Source of the DNA: Hyphomicrobiales bacterium
GTDB lineage: Bacteria; Pseudomonadota; Alphaproteobacteria; Rhizobiales; JAJFHR01
Assembly (NCBI GenBank): GCA_021775515.1
Contig: JAJFHR010000412.1
Coordinates: 1-9,896 of the forward strand
DNA length: 9,896 nucleotides
Reading direction: 5' to 3'
The position numbers were made by a program, and so were the translations under genes. Of the stretch, positions 1 through 5,449 are shown in pieces (position 1 is the stretch's first letter; each line of letters starts with the position of its first letter). Below the pieces are notes generated by a model. It was not told the DNA's origin, did not search any database, and worked only from the letters and a program-made list of their open reading frames with translations.

Positions 1-1203
1 ACCTTCCACAGTGCAATGATCGCAGATGCTTTGGGGGCTGTAACCAAGGCAGAGGAAGCCTTCCAGAGTGCCTACAAAAGTGCAGGTACGTCGCTGCGGA
101 TTACGTTGGCCTATGGTAATTTTCTTGAACGCCGTAAAAAACAAAAACAAGCCATTGAAATATACAATGCTTTCCTGAAACGTGTTCCTGCTCACCCCTT
201 GGTCGAAGAAGCCAGAGACCGAGCCTTGAAAGGAACGCCGCCCATTCCCTTTGCGCGGCAGGCCAAACACGGAGCCGCAGAGGCCTTGTTTGGTGTCGCC
301 AGTGCCCTGTCGCAGGATTCAAGTTCTGATCTCGCCCTGGTCTACACCCAAATGGCACTTTACCTGCGGCCGGAATCGCCATCAGCCTGGACCTTGCTCG
401 GCGATATTTATGAAGATATGAAAAAATATGGTTTGGCACTGACCTCTTACGACCAGGTTTCTGCCAAATCCAAACTGCGCAAAAATGCGGAAATTCGCAT
501 TTCCTCCAACCTGGATCGGCTTAATCGCACTGAAGACGCACAAAAAAACCTTGAGGCTATCATAGCCGCCAACCCGAATGATTTTGATCCCCTGCTCGTT
601 TTGGGCAACATGATGAGGGGGCGTTCTAAGTTCGTTGAAGCAGCCGATGCCTATTCGCGCGCACTGCGGCTTATTGGTCCCAACTCAGCGCGCCATTGGA
701 CCTTATATTATTTCCGCGGCATTAGTTATGAGCGCACAAAACAGTGGAAAAAAGCCGAAGCTGATCTCGAAAAAGCCCTCGAGCTTCAACCGAATCAACC
801 TTTGGTCCTGAACTATCTCGGTTATTCTTGGGTGGAAAAAAAGCTAAATCTCGATCGCGCCATGGATATGATCCGCAAGGCAGTGAAACTCAGGCCCAAT
901 GATGGTTACATCGTCGATAGCCTTGGATGGGCGCATTTCCGATTAGGTGATTTCGAGTTAGCGGTCAAAACTCTGGAGCGTGCCGTCGAATTAAAACCTG
1001 ACGATCCCGTTATAAATGACCACCTGGGAGATGCCTATTGGCGTGTTGGCCGGAAACTTGAGGCAAAATTCCAGTGGCAGCATGCCCGCGATTTGAAACC
1101 TGAACCGGAAAATCTTGTTAAAATAGAATTCAAACTGAAATATGGGCTTGGTAATGGGCCAGACACCAAAGCTGCTTCTCAACCCTCAGGAAACAAGACC
1201 TAG
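1..1203 (+). CDS. Tetratricopeptide-repeat protein, C-terminal part (5' end outside window)
   Basis: The reading frame is open from base 1 and the five codons before the first ATG (base 16) contain no stop, so the gene almost certainly begins upstream; 400 residues are visible. They form a TPR solenoid. Recognisable helix-turn-helix units start near visible residues 128, 196, 232, 268, 302 and 336, with typical TPR spacing and residues (for example YLGYSW, DSLGWAHFRLGDF, DHLGDAYWRVG, each followed by an A/E-rich helix and LxPxxP-like turn). The last two units, with the GDAYWRVGRKLEAKFQW stretch, resemble the conserved C-terminus of a proteobacterial TPR family often found near ispE. TPRs scaffold protein-protein contacts; no catalytic domain is visible and the partner is unknown. 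Any signal peptide would lie outside the window. The tail (about 380-400) is low in order-promoting residues. ispE follows after 48 bases with no terminator, suggesting co-transcription. Confidence 0.9.
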   Translation, partial: TFHSAMIADALGAVTKAEEAFQSAYKSAGTSLRITLAYGNFLERRKKQKQAIEIYNAFLKRVPAHPLVEEARDRALKGTPPIPFARQAKHGAAEALFGVASALSQDSSSDLALVYTQMALYLRPESPSAWTLLGDIYEDMKKYGLALTSYDQVSAKSKLRKNAEIRISSNLDRLNRTEDAQKNLEAIIAANPNDFDPLLVLGNMMRGRSKFVEAADAYSRALRLIGPNSARHWTLYYFRGISYERTKQWKKAEADLEKALELQPNQPLVLNYLGYSWVEKKLNLDRAMDMIRKAVKLRPNDGYIVDSLGWAHFRLGDFELAVKTLERAVELKPDDPVINDHLGDAYWRVGRKLEAKFQWQHARDLKPEPENLVKIEFKLKYGLGNGPDTKAASQPSGNKT

Positions 1204-1251
1204 ATTATGCTCTAGAATCCGGATCGAAAAGTCTTGGGCCCTGAAACACTC

Positions 1252-2127
1252 ATGAAGACAGTTCACGAGTTTGCACCCGCGAAAATCAATCTTACGCTTC
1301 ATGTCAGGGGCCGTCGCGATGATGGCTATCATTTAATTGAGAGCTTTGTCGCATTTGCCGATGTCGGTGATGATATTGCGGTGCGAAGCAACAGCGGATT
1401 TGACATTGATGTTTCCGGCCCTTTCGCCAAATTTTTGGAGGATGAGCCGGAGAACATAGCTCTTGAAGCTGCAGTTTCTTTTGTAAATGGTTTTCGTGAT
1501 CGCTTGCCAGGCGTGCATGTGGACCTGATCAAAAACCTGCCTATCGCCGCTGGGTTGGGCGGTGGATCGTCAGATGCAGCTGCGGTTATTCGCGCTTTAT
1601 CAGGCCTGATAGACGATGAGGTAACGCGCACAGCCGCAGAGCAACTTGCCGCGGGTCTGGGAGCCGATGTTACCGTGTGTTTAGAGCCCATTGCTTCTTT
1701 CATGAGCGGCATCGGCAACATGGTGACGCCACTGCCTCCTCTGCCGGAGGTTTATGCCGTCTTGGTCAATCCCGGGATCAAGATGCTCACCGGTGCCGTA
1801 TTTGCCGCATTAGCCGTCCCCGGTGCTTTACGCCGTGATGAAGTTGAGTTGCTACCAAAATATCCATTTTCAGACGCCGCCGATCTTGCCGAGTTTGTCA
1901 GATCCTGCCGCAATGATCTTGAAACGCCAGCTGTGCGCATGTGTTATGAAATTGCCGATGTTCAAGAAGCGCTTTTCGCACAGGAAGGTTGCTTGATTGC
2001 CCGGATGACAGGAAGTGGGGCCACCTGTTTTGGGCTTTTTGCCAAACAGCAGGCCGCAATTGAGGCGGCGCAACATTTGAGCGAAAACGCCACAAACTGG
2101 TGGGTCAAATCCTGCCGCCTATTTTAA
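1252..2127 (+). CDS. ispE: 4-diphosphocytidyl-2-C-methyl-D-erythritol kinase (IspE)
   Basis: This GHMP-family kinase phosphorylates the 2-hydroxyl of CDP-methylerythritol with ATP, the fourth step of the cytosolic MEP pathway to IPP and DMAPP. Family motifs are in order over 291 residues: PAKINL at 9-14 with the expected catalytic Lys11, DGYH at 24-27, the glycine-rich ATP loop LPIAAGLGGGSSDAAAV at 96-112, GADVTVCL at 138-144 with the likely catalytic Asp139, and TGSGATCF at 253-260. Length is normal for the family. I chose the ATG at 1252 because it places PAKINL at the usual distance from the N-terminus; an in-frame TTG at 1234 would add six residues, and neither start has a strong Shine-Dalgarno sequence. 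It follows the TPR gene closely and converges on the polyprenyl synthase gene. Codon use and composition look like those of its neighbours. Confidence 0.96.
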   Translation: MKTVHEFAPAKINLTLHVRGRRDDGYHLIESFVAFADVGDDIAVRSNSGFDIDVSGPFAKFLEDEPENIALEAAVSFVNGFRDRLPGVHVDLIKNLPIAAGLGGGSSDAAAVIRALSGLIDDEVTRTAAEQLAAGLGADVTVCLEPIASFMSGIGNMVTPLPPLPEVYAVLVNPGIKMLTGAVFAALAVPGALRRDEVELLPKYPFSDAADLAEFVRSCRNDLETPAVRMCYEIADVQEALFAQEGCLIARMTGSGATCFGLFAKQQAAIEAAQHLSENATNWWVKSCRLF

Positions 2128-2157
2128 CAAATACGGGGAATACCCGAGTACTAAGAA

Positions 2158-3177
2158 TTAATAAGTCCGGTTAATACAAAAGCGGACCACGTCCATCAGG
2201 GCAGCTTTTTGCGGGCAATCAGGGAATATGGCCAGGGCATCGCTGGCGATAGCGCCATAATGATGAGCACGTTTGATTGTGTCTTCAAGTGCGTTGTGGC
2301 GGTTCATAAGCATAATCGCGTGTTCAAGGTCCCCCGGATTTTGATCACCTTCTTCTAGGGTGCGTTTCCAAAATTCACGCTCTTCTTCACTGCCGCGGCG
2401 ATAGGTAAGGACCACTGGCAGGGTGATTTTGCCTTCTCTGAAATCGTCCCCGACCGATTTGCCCATGGTTTTTTCCTGGCCTGAATAATCCAGAGCGTCA
2501 TCAATTAACTGAAACACCAGCCCCAAATTGCGACCAAAGCTTTCGAGTGCCGAGCGTTTTTCCTGAGGTTGTTCGGAAATAATACCACCAACATGGGCCG
2601 CCGCAGCAAACAGAGCCGCTGTTTTGGCATTAATTACAGCAAGATAAGCATCTTCGGTTGTCGAGGTGTTTTGCGCCGCGGCAAGTTGCATAACTTCACC
2701 TTCTGCAATAACGGCAGCAGCATCTGACAAAACCGCAAGGCAATCAATTGAGCCTGTTTCAACCATCATTTTAAAAGCTTGGCCCAAGAGAAAATCACCA
2801 ACCAGAACACTAGCTTCATTTCCCCATAAAACCCGTGCGGACTTTTTACCCCGGCGCAAATCGCTTTCGTCTACGACATCGTCATGCAACAAAGTGGCGG
2901 TGTGCATAAATTCGACACTTGCCGCCAGTTTTATGTGGTCGCCACCGCTATAGTCACACATTTGTGCGGCCGCGATGGTAAGCATGGGCCTGATCCGTTT
3001 GCCCCCGGAATTTATCAAATGACCGGCCAATTCAGGGATCATTTCTACGTTTGAAATCGCCCGCTTCAAGATCAGCGCGTTTACGCCGCTCATATCCTCT
3101 TTAACGAGAGAAATGAGCGGTTCCAGGCTGGCTTCATCATTTTCGGATTTTTTATCAAGTGGGATTACAACGCCCAA
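2158..3177 (-). CDS. ispB: Long-chain all-trans polyprenyl diphosphate synthase (octaprenyl/decaprenyl type)
   Basis: This enzyme condenses IPP onto an allylic primer to make the long isoprenoid tail of ubiquinone. The 339-residue product shows GGKRIRP at 58-64, the first aspartate-rich motif DDVVD at 99-103 followed by the RRGK substrate loop, the second motif DDALD at 226-230, and GDDFREGK at 243-250. The residue five places before the first motif is Ala94, and Thr95 follows; the absence of a bulky aromatic there fits long-chain products. Whether the product is C40, C45 or C50 cannot be read from the sequence; alphaproteobacteria commonly make Q10, so ddsA is an alternative name. The start is TTG at 3177: a stop codon lies in frame four codons upstream, and TGAGG sits seven bases before the TTG. 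It is divergent from the DUF2007 gene and has a candidate promoter of its own. It could be misread as a farnesyl or geranylgeranyl synthase, which I think unlikely. Confidence 0.95.
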   Translation of the reverse strand: MGVVIPLDKKSENDEASLEPLISLVKEDMSGVNALILKRAISNVEMIPELAGHLINSGGKRIRPMLTIAAAQMCDYSGGDHIKLAASVEFMHTATLLHDDVVDESDLRRGKKSARVLWGNEASVLVGDFLLGQAFKMMVETGSIDCLAVLSDAAAVIAEGEVMQLAAAQNTSTTEDAYLAVINAKTAALFAAAAHVGGIISEQPQEKRSALESFGRNLGLVFQLIDDALDYSGQEKTMGKSVGDDFREGKITLPVVLTYRRGSEEEREFWKRTLEEGDQNPGDLEHAIMLMNRHNALEDTIKRAHHYGAIASDALAIFPDCPQKAALMDVVRFCINRTY

Positions 3178-3184
3178 AATACTG

Positions 3185-3189
3185 CCTCA
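3185..3189 (-). promoter_or_regulatory. Ribosome-binding site that fixes the TTG start of the polyprenyl synthase
   Basis: Read on the minus strand, TGAGG is followed by seven bases and then TTG. The stop codon at 3187-3189 in the same frame overlaps this site, so no start further upstream is possible, and the first in-frame ATG (Met29) would remove conserved N-terminal sequence. This makes the TTG start well supported. Confidence 0.7.
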
Positions 3190-3222
3190 TTGCTTTAATT
3201 AATGGGATACAACCCCTGTAAG

Positions 3223-3252
3223 ACAATAGGTCGTCACAGATAGTTGGGTCAA
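3223..3252 (-). promoter_or_regulatory. Candidate sigma-70 promoter for the polyprenyl synthase gene
   Basis: On the minus strand a -35 box TTGACC (plus coordinates 3247-3252, preceded by C, giving the CTTGAC form common in alphaproteobacteria) is separated by 18 bases from TATTGT (3223-3228), a four-of-six match to the -10 consensus. Transcription would begin near 3216 and leave a leader of about 40 bases before the TTG start. It is the best match in the divergent intergenic region. This is pattern matching only. Confidence 0.5.
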
Positions 3253-3281
3253 GAGCGACAAATTGGCTTTGGCTCTTTAAC

Positions 3282-3319
3282 ATCATCATTTACACTGGCC
3301 TTTACGGGTTTATGATGAT
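3282..3319. repeat. Short inverted repeat upstream of the DUF2007 gene
   Basis: ATCATCAT at 3282-3289 and its exact complement ATGATGAT at 3312-3319 are separated by 22 bases. They lie 25-62 bases before the DUF2007 ATG. They could be an operator or a weak hairpin in the leader, but the arms are A+T-rich trinucleotide repeats, so chance is a serious alternative. Confidence 0.3.
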
Positions 3320-3343
3320 TTTTCGGTGAAAATTTTTTCGATT

Positions 3344-3556
3344 ATGGAAGAGCTGCTCAGAACGAATGATATGGTATTGATTTCCTACATAGAATCGATG
3401 CTGAACGATGCGGGGATTGCCCATCACGTCATGGACACCAATATGAGCGTAATCGAAGGATCCATTGGTGTTTTGCCTCGACGTATTATGGTGGACAGCG
3501 ACCAAATCACCCAAGCTCGCCGTATTGTAAAAGAAGCCGACATAGGCGCCCTGTGA
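3344..3556 (+). CDS. Small DUF2007-family protein (putative signal-transducing protein)
   Basis: The 70-residue product has the pattern of the DUF2007 family: an N-terminal MEELLRTND with a hydrophobic helix (VLISYIESMLNDAG), the central VMDTNMSVIEGSIGVLPRR segment (29-47), a short strand (IMV), then a helix with ARRIVKEA. Family members are small soluble proteins of unknown biochemical role, often labelled putative signal-transducing proteins. I chose the ATG at 3344, which matches the usual MEEL start; a GTG at 3326 would add six residues (MKIFSI). No strong Shine-Dalgarno precedes either one; GGTGA at 3325-3329 is about 14 bases from the ATG. Its stop codon overlaps the GTG start of the methyltransferase gene in GTGA, so the two are probably translated together. 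There is no signal peptide, membrane segment or cysteine motif. I do not infer a function beyond this link. Confidence 0.85.
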   Translation: MEELLRTNDMVLISYIESMLNDAGIAHHVMDTNMSVIEGSIGVLPRRIMVDSDQITQARRIVKEADIGAL

Positions 3557-4344
3557 CACTTTCTCGACAAGATACTGCAACAATTCCCGTCCCGGGCGCA
3601 TCCACTGATGATGCTTTTTTGGGCGGGAAATTACATTGCCTCCAGCCGGTAAAAGGGTTTCGTGCCGGTATTGATGCGGTTTTTCTTGCCGCCGTGGTTC
3701 CAGCCCGACCCGGTCAGACCACTCTTGAAGCCGGCAGCGGCACGGGTATTGCCAGCCTGTGTTTGGTTGCGGGCGTTAAAAATCTCAACATCGTCGGCAT
3801 TGATTTTAATTCAGAAAGTGTTGAACTTGCCCGCCGGAACGCTCTTAGAAACGGCTTCGAAGATCAGTCGCAATTTGTTGTCGGTGATTTATCGAAGTCG
3901 CTTACCGATTTGGAGAAAAACGGCATCGTTGAAAATCTTTATGACCATGTTTTTGCCAATCCGCCCTATTTTGCTGAAAAAGAGGCTCAAGCCTCGCCTG
4001 ATGCTGGCAAGGCAAAAGCAAATATGATGGGGGGAGAAGGGCTGGATAAGTGGCTGAAGTTTTTAACCGCAGTGGTAAAGCCCCGGGGAACCATAACAAT
4101 CATCCACCGCGCGGAAGCGCTATATTCGCTTACTCAGGCATTTGATGGCCGCGCGGGTGGATTGAAAATTTTCCCGCTGTTTCCTAAGGCGGACATGCCC
4201 GCTTCCCGGGTGATCGTCCAGGGCGTAAAAGGCAGCCGCGCCCAAATGACGCTGTTACCGGGTCAGGTCATGCATGAGGCTGATGGCAGCTTCACACCAT
4301 TTGCCCAGGCGATATTACGCGATGGCGAAAGATTGAAAATTTAA
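3553..4344 (+). CDS. Class I SAM-dependent methyltransferase, tRNA1(Val) adenine-37-N6 type (TrmN6/YfiC-like)
   Basis: The 263-residue protein carries a Rossmann-type SAM domain: the N-terminal QPVKGFRAGIDAVFLAA signature (31-47) typical of this family, SAM motif I LEAGSGTG at 58-65, an acidic residue in VGIDFN (Asp84) that would contact the ribose, GDL at 111-113, and the catalytic NPPY at 136-139 in VFANPPYF. NPPY marks enzymes that methylate an exocyclic amino group; in E. coli the relative YfiC makes m6A37 in tRNA1(Val). Transfer of that exact target to this protein is inference; a protein glutamine or rRNA target cannot be excluded. The start is GTG at 3553, overlapping the DUF2007 stop in GTGA; the next conserved segment begins about 20 residues in, so the start fits. 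The end is about 55 bases before the S49 peptidase ATG. No oddity in composition was seen. Confidence 0.9.
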   Translation: MTLSRQDTATIPVPGASTDDAFLGGKLHCLQPVKGFRAGIDAVFLAAVVPARPGQTTLEAGSGTGIASLCLVAGVKNLNIVGIDFNSESVELARRNALRNGFEDQSQFVVGDLSKSLTDLEKNGIVENLYDHVFANPPYFAEKEAQASPDAGKAKANMMGGEGLDKWLKFLTAVVKPRGTITIIHRAEALYSLTQAFDGRAGGLKIFPLFPKADMPASRVIVQGVKGSRAQMTLLPGQVMHEADGSFTPFAQAILRDGERLKI

Positions 4345-4364
4345 ACACGATACTAGACACCCTC

Positions 4365-4393
4365 TTGTGATCTTGCGCTTTGATGGCTATTTA
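4365..4393 (+). promoter_or_regulatory. Possible promoter giving a leaderless mRNA for the S49 peptidase
   Basis: TTGTGA (4365-4370, four of six matches to TTGACA) is followed after exactly 17 bases by TATTTA (4388-4393, three of six matches to TATAAT). The A of the ATG at 4400 is the seventh base after the -10 box, where transcription would normally start. No Shine-Dalgarno is present before that ATG. The match is modest, and if the GTG at 4367 were the true start this site would lie inside the gene. Confidence 0.3.
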
Positions 4394-4399
4394 CAATCC

Positions 4400-5299
4400 A
4401 TGAAATCGACCAAACCTCAAAAGATACCGTTCTGGCGGCGGTTGTTGCCAAAACGTTTCCGCAATCCCAAACCTGTGGTGGCTGTTGTGCGCCTCGGTGG
4501 TGTGATTGGCAGTGGAACACCCTTGCGCCCTGGTTTGACGTTGGGCGGTGTGGCAACGGCGCTGGAAACCGCCTTTAAAACCCGTCATGTCAAAGCTGTG
4601 GCCCTGGCAATTAATTCTCCTGGTGGCTCGCCGGTGCAATCCACCCTGATTCACACCCGCATCCGCGCTTTGGCAAAAGAAAAACAACTGCCTGTTTATG
4701 TCTTTTGCGAAGATGTCGCCGCTTCTGGCGGGTATATGCTAGCCTGTGCCGGCGATGAGATTTATGCCGACCACAGCTCTGTAATTGGCTCAATTGGGGT
4801 GATTTCTGCTGGCTTCGGATTTACCGATTTGATTAAAAAACTCGGCGTTGAGCGCAGGGTTTATACAGCTGGTGAGAAAAAACTGGCTCTTGATCCCTTT
4901 CAGCCGGAAAACGCCAGCGACATAAAGCGCTTGAAGGCTTTGCAGAAAGATATCCACGAAACCTTCAAGTCTTTGGTGAAAGAAAGCCGCGGCGAGGCTT
5001 TGAAAGGTACAGAAAAAACACTATTTACGGGTGAATTCTGGACGGGCATCAAAGCCCTTGAACTTGGGCTCATCGATGGTCTGGGGGATTTGCGTTCCGT
5101 TATGCGGGGAAAATTTGGCGACGAGGTTGTCCTCAAACTTGTCGGGGCGAACAGAAGCTGGCTCAAGCGACGCCTTAACCCCGGTTCATCTTTGGATTTA
5201 TTTTACGGTTCACAAGCCCAGCCTCTGGCCCATAAATTCGCCGATAACATCATTTCAGCCATAGAAGAACGCTCCATCTGGTCACGATACGGTCTGTAG
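4400..5299 (+). CDS. S49-family serine peptidase (SppA/SohB-like), without visible membrane anchor
   Basis: The product (299 residues from the ATG) belongs to the S49 family of signal-peptide-peptidase-like enzymes, which use a Ser-Lys dyad. Visible landmarks are VVAVVRLGGVIG (26-37), the NSPGG loop at 72-76, EDVAASGGYMLA at 104-115 with the likely nucleophile Ser109, GSIGVI at 130-135, and YTAGEKK at 155-161 where Lys161 aligns by eye with the general-base lysine. FTGEFWTG and the ELGLIDGLGD tail are also family features. The N-terminus is basic and has no hydrophobic membrane helix, unlike E. coli SppA or SohB, so a cytoplasmic or peripheral location is likely. Its length corresponds to a single-domain S49 protein. 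The ATG at 4400 is preferred; an in-frame GTG at 4367 would add 11 residues. Neither has a good ribosome-binding site (see the promoter entry just upstream). It lies downstream of the methyltransferase gene on the same strand. Confidence 0.9.
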   Translation: MKSTKPQKIPFWRRLLPKRFRNPKPVVAVVRLGGVIGSGTPLRPGLTLGGVATALETAFKTRHVKAVALAINSPGGSPVQSTLIHTRIRALAKEKQLPVYVFCEDVAASGGYMLACAGDEIYADHSSVIGSIGVISAGFGFTDLIKKLGVERRVYTAGEKKLALDPFQPENASDIKRLKALQKDIHETFKSLVKESRGEALKGTEKTLFTGEFWTGIKALELGLIDGLGDLRSVMRGKFGDEVVLKLVGANRSWLKRRLNPGSSLDLFYGSQAQPLAHKFADNIISAIEERSIWSRYGL

Positions 5300-5359
5300 C
5301 GCGCAAGTAATTAACACCAGTCCCTTGACCAGAAGAAGTGCCACGGGTAGGTTGCGCGC
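5299..5359. repeat. Eight-base inverted repeat flanking the candidate glyQ promoter
   Basis: GCGCGCAA at 5299-5306 and its exact complement TTGCGCGC at 5352-5359 are separated by 45 bases. The left arm overlaps the last base of the S49 stop codon and the right arm overlaps the end of the candidate -10 box. The arrangement resembles paired operator half-sites, but an alternating GC run can recur by chance. Confidence 0.3.
5325..5353 (+). promoter_or_regulatory. Candidate sigma-70 promoter for glyQ-glyS(-ppdK)
   Basis: TTGACC (5325-5330, preceded by C) is followed after 17 bases by TAGGTT (5348-5353), a three-of-six -10 match. The -35 box is identical to that proposed for the polyprenyl synthase gene on the other strand. 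Transcription would start near 5360 and leave about 90 bases of leader before the preferred glyQ ATG. A second, isolated -10-like TATAAG at 5435-5440 lies close to the ATG but has no matching -35. The rest of the 150-base gap shows no T-box, strong terminator or small gene that I can support. Confidence 0.45.
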
Positions 5360-5449
5360 GTTCCCCGGGGTTTGAACGAATCTCTAGCTTTGTTTACCCC
5401 TAAACCCAATGACACAGAGCCCTTAACGTCGGCCTATAAGAGTGTTGCA

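Noticed and set aside
1329..1721. 130-residue open frame on the minus strand inside ispE
   Set aside because: It lies opposite a clearly conserved gene, is rich in Ser/Ala/Pro/Arg as antisense frames are, and has no recognisable domain.
2134..2146. CGGG-GAATA-CCCG hairpin between ispE and the polyprenyl synthase gene as a bidirectional terminator
   Set aside because: The stem is only four base pairs and is not followed by a T-run on either strand, too weak to call an intrinsic terminator.
5372..5449. N-terminal extension of glyQ from the TTG at 5372
   Set aside because: The 26 extra residues do not resemble the start of the GlyQ family, no ribosome-binding site precedes the TTG, and the ATG at 5450 gives the normal length.
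5300..5449. T-box or other glycine-responsive leader before glyQ
   Set aside because: T-boxes are mainly in Gram-positive bacteria, and I found no T-box consensus, specifier stem or terminator pair in this 150-base gap.
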